This document shows positions 35,913 to 43,706 of a DNA stretch of 64,000 nt, piece after piece. The notes beneath the pieces were generated by a model. It did no database searches. It was not told the DNA's origin and saw only the letters and a program-made list of their open reading frames with translations. Source of the DNA: Leptolyngbya sp. BC1307 (GTDB taxonomy: Bacteria; Cyanobacteriota; Cyanobacteriia; Phormidesmidales; Phormidesmidaceae); NCBI RefSeq assembly GCF_002286735.1, contig NZ_NRTA01000001.1, positions 1 to 64,000 on the forward strand, written 5' to 3'. The translations under genes were made by a program, and so were the position numbers. Each line of letters starts with the position of its first letter. Position 1 is the stretch's first letter.

Positions 35913-36661
35913 AGACCGTTCGGCGCTCTGCCACGGTGATTTGTCTGCTGCTTTGCACCTTGCTGAGCGGCTGTGTCGATTATGACCTGGGCATCCGCTT
36001 CGACAGTCAGAACCACGGCACTCTCACCCAGACTGTTCATTTAAGCGATCGCCTACTCACCCTCAGCGATACCAGCTCCCGGCAGATTTTTCAGCAGTTC
36101 ACTGACCAGGCCCAAGCCCTCTCTGGTCAGGCCCATCAGATAGACCCAGAGACCCTGGCGGTCACCCTGCCCTTCTACAGCGGCGCGCAGCTCGTCGAAC
36201 GTTTCAACACTTTTTACGGTAGCGACGATAGTCCGACCAACTTTTCTACCCGCCTGCTCGATCTACCCGGCGCACCCACTGTCAGCGCCCACTTAGACTT
36301 GCAGCAGCGTAACTATGTCTTCGCGCTCCGCAATCACCTCACCTACGACCTGCAAATTGACAGCGCTGCAACCCTGCCAGCTAACAGCCGGTGGCGCGTT
36401 GGCAAAGCCACTCCTAGGGAGTCTCGCAGCTGGCTAAACCTCGACTTTCACCTCACCACCCCCTGGGGCCTAACCCCAACCGATCCCCCACCCGGCAGCG
36501 TTCAAAGCCATACTGCCACCTGGCATCTAGAACCCAATCAACCGCAGCACATCGAAGCGATCTTTTGGGTACCCAGTCCGATTGGCATTGGCGGCGGGGC
36601 GATCGCCCTCCTCTGCCTGGTCGGCTACATTCTTCGATACAAACTCCTCCCGCTCAAATAA
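35900..36661 (+). CDS. DUF3153 family lipoprotein
   Basis: A 253-aa cyanobacterial DUF3153-type protein. The N-terminal signal has basic residues (KTVRR), a hydrophobic core and a lipobox LLSGC, predicting lipid attachment at that Cys. The middle is beta-rich (LGIRFDSQNHGTLTQTVHL is characteristic). A second membrane helix near the end (IGGGAIALLCLVGYILRY) leaves a short basic tail in the cytoplasm. The start is TTG at 35900, overlapping the previous gene by 13 bases; a GTG at 35936 would remove the basic n-region and is less likely. Function unknown. Confidence 0.8.
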   Translation: MVQLKTVRRSATVICLLLCTLLSGCVDYDLGIRFDSQNHGTLTQTVHLSDRLLTLSDTSSRQIFQQFTDQAQALSGQAHQIDPETLAVTLPFYSGAQLVERFNTFYGSDDSPTNFSTRLLDLPGAPTVSAHLDLQQRNYVFALRNHLTYDLQIDSAATLPANSRWRVGKATPRESRSWLNLDFHLTTPWGLTPTDPPPGSVQSHTATWHLEPNQPQHIEAIFWVPSPIGIGGGAIALLCLVGYILRYKLLPLK

Positions 36662-36743
36662 TCAGCACCCCCTCTTTCCCTTCCCTCTTCCCCCACCCGC
36701 AGCCACAGCAGTATGATGATTTGAACCCCACCCCCACCGCTTC

Positions 36744-37394
36744 ATGGCCCTACAACTGCGCGTTTACGTTCCGCCCCATCCGCTAATTAAGCATTGGCTA
36801 GGCGTCGTCCGCAGCGTCAACACACCCTCTCCAGTTTTTCGCAGCGCTATGACCGAGCTAGGCCGCTGGCTCGCCTACGAAGCCGGACGCGACTGGTTGC
36901 CCACCGTCGATATGACCATTGAGACCCCGCTCACAACCTGCCCGGCTACCTTCGTCGATCCAGAAGCTCCGATTGCGATCATCCCGATTCTACGGGCAGG
37001 TCTGGCGCTGATTGAGGGTATCCAAAGCGCAGTTCCTACTGGTAGCACGTATCATATTGGCCTGGCCCGTGACGAAGAAACGTTAGCGCCCACCTGGTAT
37101 CTCAATAAGCTGCCTGAGCAGTTCACGCCTGACACCCGCGTGATTATCTCTGAGCCGATGCTGGCAACAGGCGGTACGATCATGGCAACGATGGAAGAAC
37201 TTACCCGGCGCGGCGTTGATCCGGCCCTGGTGAGAATTATCTCAGTAGTGACCGCGCCGCAAGCGCTGCAAAAGCTAGCCGAAGCCTATCCGACACTGGC
37301 TGTCTATGCCGCCATCATTGACGAAGGGCTAGATGAAAATGGATTTATCGTACCGGGTCTGGGCGATGCGGGCGATCGCACCTTCGATACCTAA
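36744..37394 (+). CDS. upp: Uracil phosphoribosyltransferase
   Basis: A 216-aa salvage enzyme making UMP from uracil and PRPP in the cytoplasm. Seen are the N-terminal HPLIKHWLGVVR typical of Upp, the family stretch IPILRAGLALIEG, the PRPP-binding loop region EPMLATGGTIMATMEEL and the C-terminal uracil-binding LGDAGDRTF. Length is normal. It starts 82 bases after the DUF3153 gene. Confidence 0.96.
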   Translation: MALQLRVYVPPHPLIKHWLGVVRSVNTPSPVFRSAMTELGRWLAYEAGRDWLPTVDMTIETPLTTCPATFVDPEAPIAIIPILRAGLALIEGIQSAVPTGSTYHIGLARDEETLAPTWYLNKLPEQFTPDTRVIISEPMLATGGTIMATMEELTRRGVDPALVRIISVVTAPQALQKLAEAYPTLAVYAAIIDEGLDENGFIVPGLGDAGDRTFDT

Positions 37395-37453
37395 ACGACG
37401 GCTGACCATGTTGGCCAAAAACTAAACTTATATAGACCTATCTAACTAGAACG

Positions 37454-37460
37454 AAGGAGG
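37454..37460 (+). promoter_or_regulatory. Strong Shine-Dalgarno of the glycine-zipper protein gene
   Basis: AAGGAGG lies four bases before ATG 37465. It is the best match to the anti-Shine-Dalgarno in this part of the window, so high translation of the small protein is likely. Confidence 0.6.
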
Positions 37461-37464
37461 TTCC

Positions 37465-37794
37465 ATGAGTCAAAACAACTTTGCCGGGGGATTTGTCGCA
37501 GGCGCACTGGTCGGCGGTGTGATCGGCGGCATTGTCGGCGTATTGGCCAGCAATCGGCTGCGTCGGGGAGCGCCGGACGATTTTACTCAGCTCTCAGAAG
37601 AAGAGCGCCGCCAGCTAGAAAACGCCACCGCTGAAGAACGCATGGAAATTGCCCGGCGTGGTCTAGAAGACAAAATTGCTCAGCTCAACCTGGCGATTGA
37701 AGATGTCAGAGAGCAAATGGGCAACGTTCACAACGGTCATCCACCCACTGATTTTGCGGCTTACCCAACTGCGCGTCCGGCAGAGCCAGAATAA
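37465..37794 (+). CDS. Small membrane-associated protein with N-terminal glycine-zipper helix
   Basis: A 109-aa protein with a Gly/Val/Ala membrane helix at residues 8-28 (GGFVAGALVGGVIGGIVGVL), resembling YtxH or glycine-zipper proteins. A charged helical segment that may form a coiled coil follows (LSEEERRQLENATAEERMEI, LEDKIAQLNLAIEDVREQ), then a short Pro-rich tail. It probably sits in a membrane with its helical tail in the cytoplasm. The function is not known. A strong ribosome binding site and isolation from upp by 70 bases suggest independent expression. Confidence 0.75.
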   Translation: MSQNNFAGGFVAGALVGGVIGGIVGVLASNRLRRGAPDDFTQLSEEERRQLENATAEERMEIARRGLEDKIAQLNLAIEDVREQMGNVHNGHPPTDFAAYPTARPAEPE

Positions 37795-37926
37795 TATAAA
37801 GGTAAGTAGTGGCTGATTGGCGGTAAACCGTTCCGCAGCCAACTCCTCAAGAAGAGTCGCATCAGGTAAAATACAAAGCAAAGATAGTATTCTCTCGTTC
37901 ATCTAAATCCTCAAAGACGCAAACCT

Positions 37927-38232
37927 ATGAGCGTAGTCGCTGCCACCCTAATCACAGCCATCTCTAAATTTCTGCAAATTTACTTTGTGCTGCTGATTGT
38001 TCGTATTCTGCTGAGCTGGTTCCCTAATATCGACTGGTCAAATCCGATCTTCTCGACCATCTCTCAGCTAACCGATCCTTATCTCAACCTCTTCCGCTCG
38101 ATCATTCCGCCCATCGGTGGCTTAGATCTTTCGGCGATTCTAGCTATTCTGGCTTTGCAGCTGGTGTCTGGACTGGTGACTGCTGCTGGTAGTAGCGTTG
38201 TTGCCATGACTTACGGCTACGGCGGATTCTAA
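37927..38232 (+). CDS. YggT family membrane protein (Ycf19-like)
   Basis: A 101-aa protein with two hydrophobic segments (FLQIYFVLLIVRILLSWF and LSAILAILALQLVSGLV) and the family signature PNIDWSNPIFSTISQLTDPY followed by LNLFRSIIPPIGGLDLS. YggT/Ycf19 proteins occur in bacteria and plastids, where they are linked to membrane-protein or cytochrome b6f biogenesis and nucleoid organisation. The precise role here is not evident. A strong terminator follows. Confidence 0.9.
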   Translation: MSVVAATLITAISKFLQIYFVLLIVRILLSWFPNIDWSNPIFSTISQLTDPYLNLFRSIIPPIGGLDLSAILAILALQLVSGLVTAAGSSVVAMTYGYGGF

Positions 38233-38284
38233 CAAGACGCTTTAACAGCAGTTCTGCTGCCATTGAGCCGGTATTTCGATATAA

Positions 38285-38316
38285 AAAACCACGCCAGGTA
38301 TGATTGGCGTGGTTTT
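38285..38316. terminator. Bidirectional intrinsic terminator between convergent genes
   Basis: AAAACCACGCCA (38285-38296) and TGGCGTGGTTTT (38305-38316) form a perfect 12-base stem with an eight-base loop. The plus strand ends in TTTT; the minus strand ends in six T. It lies between the YggT gene (plus, ending 38232) and the minus gene ending at 38347, so it can stop transcription from both sides. Confidence 0.9.
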
Positions 38317-38346
38317 GTCGTGCTTGGAAGGGTTCTCTGGCACTAG

Positions 38347-38814
38347 CTATTCATCTATAGATTGATCCCAAGCCTGAAAACGTCTGACCTTGCTAGAAAA
38401 TCCTGAGGCTTTAAACTTCTCAAGCGTCAGGGGAGCACGCTGCACTGAGGGGACTGAGATTCTGAAGGAAAAGTCGCTCTCACCTGCGGGTACATATTCG
38501 ATGCCGCCTAAGCGAAAGCGGTTTTTCATCACCGGGCTGTTGTCAGCATCGTAGATCCGGCCAAAGATATCCGCATCGACAATATCTTTACCTGACTTGT
38601 TTACCGCTGTGCCGTAAACCATGTAGCAGGTTGCCTCCATAGATGAGCCGCTGGTGGTCAGTCCTTCGGCATAGGCGGCATCAGCAGGGCACTCTTTAGC
38701 GACTAGGTCTTTGAGTTCGATCTGGGTGAGCGCATGGGCCGCTGGCGTCCAGATCAGAAAGCAAACGCAGGCGACTAGTAAAACAGTGAAAAATTTGGAG
38801 CGTGAGAAGGTCAT
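38347..38814 (-). CDS. Secreted protein of unknown function
   Basis: A 155-aa protein with a clear signal peptide (FFTVLLVACVCFLIWTPAAHA, cut after AHA). The mature part is a small beta-rich domain (CYMVYGTAVNKSGKDIVDAD, GRIYDADNSPV, PAGESDFSFRI). This resembles the immunoglobulin-like FxLYD type, in which a short peptide strand is followed by 'IVDADIFGRIYDADN'. Two cysteines in the mature part (KECPADAA and ATCYM) could form a disulfide. It probably lies in the periplasm or thylakoid lumen. I do not recognise a named family. Confidence 0.7.
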   Translation of the reverse strand: MTFSRSKFFTVLLVACVCFLIWTPAAHALTQIELKDLVAKECPADAAYAEGLTTSGSSMEATCYMVYGTAVNKSGKDIVDADIFGRIYDADNSPVMKNRFRLGGIEYVPAGESDFSFRISVPSVQRAPLTLEKFKASGFSSKVRRFQAWDQSIDE

Positions 38815-38929
38815 AGCGCGGTAACTGAGCGTTTATTCTCTCAAGCTTACCGTGAATTTAGGGCGGCCTTTTCATCCTGCTCACCTGCTCTCTAGAAACG
38901 GTTTATTTACGCCTGGCTATTAAATATAG

Positions 38930-39817
38930 CTATGGCTGCTGGCCTGCCAAATGATCGAGCAGCGCCTGACGCATGATGGCGACTGGTACAGGTTGCTTCA
39001 GCCAGATTTCTAGCGCCGCTGAGCCCTGCTGCACAAGCATTTCTAGTCCGTCTATGGCAGTGAGTCCGGCAGCGCTAGCCTGCTGTAAAAACTGCGTAGG
39101 TCGGGGGGTGTAGATCAAGTCGTAAGCGAGGGCGTCCTGAGGTATTAGTCCGATTTCAGCCTCGCTCAGGGGCGAAGCGGTTACCTTTGGATGCATTCCA
39201 ATCGGCGTCGCATTCACGACTAGCCCAGCTTTTGGCAAATAGTCACCGAGCTGCTCCCAGTCTAAAGTTGATAGCTTTGATGCGATGTCTGCTGACCAGC
39301 TCTGAGCAAAGTGCTTGAGTTTGTCTGGCGATCGCCCCATCACCCAAATCTGCGAACATCCCAACTGATAGCAGGCTGCCACTACTGCCCGCGCCGCGCC
39401 ACCATTGCCCAAAATGACCACGGGCGTACTTGACCACTCTCGATTCAGCGCCTTCAGTGGTGCTAAAAAACCGGCGGCGTCTGTATTAGTGCCGTGCCAA
39501 CCGGTTTCACTGCGCCACACCGTATTGACTGCGCCAATGGCCTGTGCCACCTCACTCACGTCGTCAAGCAGCGGTATGATGCTTTGCTTGTGAGGAATAG
39601 TGATATTAAATCCCTGCACGCCGATGGCGCTAAAGCCTGCGATCGCTGCCTTTAAATCCGCCGGACGAATGGGAAAAGGTAAATAAGCGTAGTCGGCAGC
39701 GAGGTAAGCGATCGCCGCATTGTGCATCAGCGGCGAAAAAGAATGCTCTACCGGGTAGCCAATCACGCCGAGCAGTTGAGTTGTTCCCTTGATGATCATG
39801 ATTGTCGGAAGCGTCAT
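38930..39817 (-). CDS. aroE: Shikimate dehydrogenase AroE
   Basis: A 295-aa NADPH-dependent enzyme reducing 3-dehydroshikimate in aromatic amino-acid and chorismate synthesis, which also feeds the menaquinone-type pathway encoded at 15506-19524. Motifs are the shikimate-binding EHSFSPLMHN and NITIPHKQS with the catalytic Lys, NTDAAGF, the dinucleotide-binding GNGGAARAVV and NATPIGM. The usual start would be near MIIKGTTQLLGVIGYP; the ATG at 39817 adds six residues. It starts 15 bases after the DUF3370 gene ends. Confidence 0.95.
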   Translation of the reverse strand: MTLPTIMIIKGTTQLLGVIGYPVEHSFSPLMHNAAIAYLAADYAYLPFPIRPADLKAAIAGFSAIGVQGFNITIPHKQSIIPLLDDVSEVAQAIGAVNTVWRSETGWHGTNTDAAGFLAPLKALNREWSSTPVVILGNGGAARAVVAACYQLGCSQIWVMGRSPDKLKHFAQSWSADIASKLSTLDWEQLGDYLPKAGLVVNATPIGMHPKVTASPLSEAEIGLIPQDALAYDLIYTPRPTQFLQQASAAGLTAIDGLEMLVQQGSAALEIWLKQPVPVAIMRQALLDHLAGQQP

Positions 39818-39832
39818 TGACCTGATAGCACT

Positions 39833-41245
39833 CTAGCGCGGCGATGCCTCACCAGGTAGTGCTGCCGTTTTCACAGTGAGCACCTGCGGCGGCGTGGCAT
39901 CAGGCGGGTAGAGCAAATCTATGCTCACCGTGCGAGTAGACAGAGGGGCGATCATAACTGTTGCTAGCGGTTCTGCCTGCTGCCCCCGACGCTGTACAAG
40001 GTGAATATTTCCCACCTGGGGCAAACCGCTGTCGCTGCGATAGCGCACCTGCACCGGCCCGCGAAAAAAGGTCTGCGCGGCGGGTGGCTCTAAAAAGCGC
40101 AGACCATCCTGGCTGAGCTGATCTTCTTTGAGAGCGGTCTGCAAAGCGACGCTCACCGTTTGCGCGGTATCTGCCGGGTTGTATAGCGGCAGGGTCAGGC
40201 TGTATCGCACACCGTAGTTACCGTGAGCCTGATAAGCCGTGTCTAGGTAGCGGACTAGCATCGGGGCAGACTGTACCTGATCGGTGCCCATCGTGCCGCC
40301 ATAGAGCAAGCTCACACCGTAGGAAAAAGCCTCTCCCGCTGCTGGAATCGTCAATCGGGGGTCAGCTGTAATCTCAGCATTGCCTGAGTCGGTAAGCGTC
40401 GCTTGCCACTGCGAGCCTTCGGAAACGCCCGCTACTCGGCCATAGATTAGCTGTTCGCCGTTGGTGATGGGTAAGGGAGTGGGGATGCGATCGCGCGGCC
40501 CAGCCAAACCACCGCCGCGTAAAAGCGACTGCCAAGAGGCCAAATCAGGCGGCGCTTCATTGCCTGCCAGGTCAGTCGTCGCCATCTGAGCCAAACTCGC
40601 GACATATACCGGCCCACTGCTCTCTAGCTGCACTAGCGTAGAGCGACCGTTAATCGGCGGCTCCAGTTCACGCACCGGAATCGGCTGATTCAAAAGCAAT
40701 TCGCTTTTACCGGGTGCAACGGTCAGCACTGCCGGAAAAATCTCCTGTCGCCGACCCTGCAAAATATCGCCCATCACCCGACTACCCGGCCCCGCAAAGA
40801 CAGGATTACGCGGGCCGAAAGCAACAAAATCAGGCAGCTGAATAAAAGGCGCGTCTGGTTGACTGAGATAGCTAGCGCCCGTCAGCACCCGCACGGTTAC
40901 CGGCTCGGCGCTGGGGTTGTGGATCAAGACGCCTAAATACAGACTATCCAGCGCTTCAGAAGCTTCCACCTTATAGACATGGTGCGCAAACACATCAAAC
41001 CGCCCCTCTAGCGGAAAATTAAGATGGGCCTCCGGCACAGCCATCCCCTCAGGTGGAAATGTGGAAAGCAAAATACCCGGCTCTCCGACCAGTTCAGGGC
41101 TGTTGCTATTCAAGACTGGCACGCTGTCGAGTTGCCCAGGCAGCGGTCTGACCTGCTGCCCTACGATTTTTTCTACAGATTGCGGGGGCATCTCCGCTGG
41201 TGTCAGCGTTTGTGCCAGTAACGTTGCAGTCAGCCAGGCGAGCAT
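39833..41245 (-). CDS. DUF3370 domain-containing exported protein
   Basis: A 470-aa cyanobacterial DUF3370 protein. A short N-terminal hydrophobic segment (MLAWLTATLLAQTL) probably serves as a signal. The typical opening VRPLPGQLDSVPVLNSNSPE, FPLEGRFDVFAHHVYK and a long beta-rich body (LYLGVLIHNPSAEPVTVRVL) follow. Members are believed to be cell-surface or periplasmic; no activity is known. It lies 47 bases after the C15 peptidase gene ends and is followed by aroE at 15 bases, all on the minus strand. Confidence 0.88.
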   Translation of the reverse strand: MLAWLTATLLAQTLTPAEMPPQSVEKIVGQQVRPLPGQLDSVPVLNSNSPELVGEPGILLSTFPPEGMAVPEAHLNFPLEGRFDVFAHHVYKVEASEALDSLYLGVLIHNPSAEPVTVRVLTGASYLSQPDAPFIQLPDFVAFGPRNPVFAGPGSRVMGDILQGRRQEIFPAVLTVAPGKSELLLNQPIPVRELEPPINGRSTLVQLESSGPVYVASLAQMATTDLAGNEAPPDLASWQSLLRGGGLAGPRDRIPTPLPITNGEQLIYGRVAGVSEGSQWQATLTDSGNAEITADPRLTIPAAGEAFSYGVSLLYGGTMGTDQVQSAPMLVRYLDTAYQAHGNYGVRYSLTLPLYNPADTAQTVSVALQTALKEDQLSQDGLRFLEPPAAQTFFRGPVQVRYRSDSGLPQVGNIHLVQRRGQQAEPLATVMIAPLSTRTVSIDLLYPPDATPPQVLTVKTAALPGEASPR

Positions 41246-41292
41246 AGATTGCTTCCAAATTAACGTGTGCTTAATGTGTAAATACTCTATTG

Positions 41293-41802
41293 CTATTGAG
41301 ATAGCCGCGCCGCGATATGAACAAAATCGTTCAAAATCAAGGCTTTGCTGGGTGGGCTCAAAGCTGGGATATGGACAAACAGCCCCTGAGTCTCCAGATT
41401 CAGCTTCTCAATGAACTCCAGAACGCTGTAGTAGAGATGATTGCAGACATACCAGCCCGCATCGTCGCTGACCTCGCTTAGCATTGTTCCCGTCAGGAGT
41501 TCTGGCAGGTTGACAGAAGTTTGTAGCACCCGAGGGCCTTTTGCCTGCTGCTCTAAAGATAAACAGCTACGCCCTTCAGCCATGCCGCAGCAAATGACGG
41601 CGCGAGGACGCAGGCGATAAATTTCACTCATCACCCGCAGCGGCGCAAGCGGAAAGCTGACCGGTACTCGCCGCAGCCAGATCGCATCGGCAGGCAGCCG
41701 CTCTTGACTATGCAGATCGGCAATCAAATCGTCGGACGAGTTGGATCGCTGATGGGCACGCCACGGCTGAAAGGAGGTGATCAGCAGCGGGCCTGTTTTC
41801 AT
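41293..41802 (-). CDS. Pyroglutamyl-peptidase I family protein (peptidase C15)
   Basis: A 169-aa protein of the C15 cysteine-peptidase fold, which removes N-terminal pyroglutamate. Visible are the start LLITSFQPW, AVICCGMAEGRSCLSLEQ (position of the catalytic Glu), AGWYVCNHLYYSVLE with the catalytic Cys and LFVHIPAL with the catalytic His. It is shorter than typical members (about 200-215 aa), so one loop region is reduced. All three catalytic positions look filled, so it may be active. Confidence 0.82.
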   Translation of the reverse strand: MKTGPLLITSFQPWRAHQRSNSSDDLIADLHSQERLPADAIWLRRVPVSFPLAPLRVMSEIYRLRPRAVICCGMAEGRSCLSLEQQAKGPRVLQTSVNLPELLTGTMLSEVSDDAGWYVCNHLYYSVLEFIEKLNLETQGLFVHIPALSPPSKALILNDFVHIAARLSQ

Positions 41803-41921
41803 ATCGTTGGCTGTACGTGAGACAAGGTAAGCAATGGACTAGCGCTAGAGTTTCACAGTAGAGTAGTAAGGATTCTATCTCTAATGGATGCCTGCTCTAA
41901 AAAGTTCGCTGGAGGCTCGCT

Positions 41922-42563
41922 ATGACCACCATTGCTGTAATTGACTACGACATGGGCAATTTGCACTCTGCCTGTAAAGGGCTGCAAGCTGCCGGAGCGA
42001 AGACCCTAATTACCGATTCGGTGGCTGAGATTGAGCAGGCAGACGGCGTCGTTTTACCCGGTGTAGGGGCCTTTGACCCGGCTATGGAGCATTTGCGATC
42101 GCGCCACCTGACGGGTCCCCTGCGCCGAATTGCCCGTAGTGGCAAGCCCTTTCTTGGCATTTGTGTGGGTTTGCAAGTCTTGTTTGAAGGCAGTGAAGAA
42201 GGCACTGAACCTGGCTTGGGCATTTTCCCCGGCATCGTTCGCCGGTTTCAGCGTGAGCCCGGCCTGACCATTCCGCACACGGGCTGGAACCAGCTAGCGC
42301 TTACGCAGCCCGACTGCCCGCTCTGGCGAGATGTTCCCGCCGAGGCCTGGGTGTACTTTGTGCATTCTTTTTACGCAGCCCCGAGCGACCCGGCCATCAA
42401 CGCGGCGACCGTCACCCACGGTAGCCAAATTGTCACCGCTGCCGTTGCTCAGGGCAACCTGATGGCTTTACAATTCCACCCCGAAAAGTCATCGACGGCG
42501 GGTCTGCAAATTCTCAGCAATTTTGTCACCTACGTCCGTCAGACTCAGCCCGTCGCGGCCTAG
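41922..42563 (+). CDS. hisH: Imidazole glycerol phosphate synthase glutaminase subunit HisH
   Basis: A 213-aa class I glutamine amidotransferase that supplies ammonia to HisF in histidine synthesis. The N-terminus IAVIDYDMGNLHSACKGL is typical. The catalytic Cys is in FLGICVGLQVLFEGSEEG and the His-Glu pair is in LQFHPEKSST. The oxyanion-side VLPGVGAF is present. Length is normal. No other his gene is adjacent; the next gene, 18 bases later, is an unrelated dipeptidase. Confidence 0.97.
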   Translation: MTTIAVIDYDMGNLHSACKGLQAAGAKTLITDSVAEIEQADGVVLPGVGAFDPAMEHLRSRHLTGPLRRIARSGKPFLGICVGLQVLFEGSEEGTEPGLGIFPGIVRRFQREPGLTIPHTGWNQLALTQPDCPLWRDVPAEAWVYFVHSFYAAPSDPAINAATVTHGSQIVTAAVAQGNLMALQFHPEKSSTAGLQILSNFVTYVRQTQPVAA

Positions 42564-42580
42564 CGCTAACGGCTTGCACT

Positions 42581-43288
42581 GTGAAACCCTACCAAAGAGT
42601 GCCTATTCAGGAATGCGGCGAGCCGCTGATGCCCATTCCCCTGACGCAGTTTGCTGTTGTCACGCCTCATCCCTATGCCGTCCTTGGCGCTCCCTATGGG
42701 AATCTGTCTCCCTACTTTTTGCGTCAGGGGGTGTTGCAAAAGCTCATACAGGCTCAGACTCACTTGCAGGCTCAGTGTCCCGGCTGGCATCTGCAAATTT
42801 TTGATGCCTACCGACCTGTAGCGGTGCAGCAGTTTATGGTGACTTATACTTTTGAGCAGTTAGCTCAGGCAGAAGGGCTCGATGTAACCGCTTTAAGTCA
42901 GACTGATCGCGACCGAATTAATGCGCAAGTTCTAAAGTTTTGGGCACTTCCTAGCCTTAATCCGGCTATGCCGCCGCCGCATAGCACCGGGGCAGCGGTC
43001 GATCTCACTGTGGTCAATGCCCAGGGAAAAAGCCTCGATATGGGTTCGGACATTGACGAAATCTCGCTGCGCTCTTACCCTGATCACTTTGCTAATAGCC
43101 CAGACTCCGATCAGCAGCGCTACCATCAGCATCGCCATTTGCTGACAGCAGCGATGGCAACCGCTGGTTTCCGTCAGCATCCTAACGAGTGGTGGCACTT
43201 CTCTTGGGGCGATCAGCTGTGGGCCTGGCAGATGGGAGAAGTCGCTCGGTACGGCAGCGCTCAGGATCTCAATATCAAACCGGCGTAA
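42581..43288 (+). CDS. D-alanyl-D-alanine dipeptidase (VanX-like, peptidase M15D)
   Basis: A 235-aa zinc dipeptidase. Motifs are IFDAYRPVAVQQF with the catalytic-site Arg, HSTGAAVDLTV (first His and Asp ligands) and NEWWHFSWGD (Glu base and third His ligand), the M15D set. It likely hydrolyses D-Ala-D-Ala or related peptides during cell-wall recycling; no resistance genes are near, so a vancomycin role is not suggested. It starts with GTG at 42581, 18 bases behind hisH, and overlaps the convergent anti-sigma gene by 14 bases. Confidence 0.9.
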   Translation: MKPYQRVPIQECGEPLMPIPLTQFAVVTPHPYAVLGAPYGNLSPYFLRQGVLQKLIQAQTHLQAQCPGWHLQIFDAYRPVAVQQFMVTYTFEQLAQAEGLDVTALSQTDRDRINAQVLKFWALPSLNPAMPPPHSTGAAVDLTVVNAQGKSLDMGSDIDEISLRSYPDHFANSPDSDQQRYHQHRHLLTAAMATAGFRQHPNEWWHFSWGDQLWAWQMGEVARYGSAQDLNIKPA

Positions 43289-43706
43289 TCGCCAAGTCTT
43301 TGACCAGCTTTAGACAGTTGCGATCGCCGCCCACCCGCAGCTTATACTCCACCCGATCCATAATCCGGTGCAAGATCAGCCAGCCATAGCCCCCTTCTTG
43401 AAAGTCACCCGGCGCAGGCGCAGCATATTGGTCTAGCTGAAAGCCCTCCCCCTGATCCCATACTTCCAGCGAGAGATGGTGACCCTCTAGCTCAATACGA
43501 ATCAGCACCGGTAGCTCAGGCTGCTCATGATGCGCATGGCGGACAACATTGGAGTAAACCTCCACCATTACCAGCCGCAGCCGACTTTCTACCCCGCTCC
43601 AGTCAATATCTTGATCAACGACTAGCTGCAAAGATTCCAGTAGCCAATATTCTACTACCTTCAAAAACCTTAGATCGCTGGGGACCACTAATTCGGTTTT
43701 CAACAT
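43275..43706 (-). CDS. RsbW/SpoIIAB-like ATP-binding anti-sigma factor kinase
   Basis: A 143-aa GHKL-type ATPase. The N-box is VEVYSNVVRHAHHE, the G1 box is VWDQGEGFQLD and the G2 region is GGYGWLILHRIMDRV. Such proteins bind a sigma factor or phosphorylate a STAS anti-anti-sigma in partner-switching systems. The gene overlaps the 3' end of the REC-GAF-phosphatase gene by seven bases, so the two form a coupled module. No STAS protein is encoded nearby, so its target is elsewhere. Confidence 0.85.
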   Translation of the reverse strand: MLKTELVVPSDLRFLKVVEYWLLESLQLVVDQDIDWSGVESRLRLVMVEVYSNVVRHAHHEQPELPVLIRIELEGHHLSLEVWDQGEGFQLDQYAAPAPGDFQEGGYGWLILHRIMDRVEYKLRVGGDRNCLKLVKDLAITPV

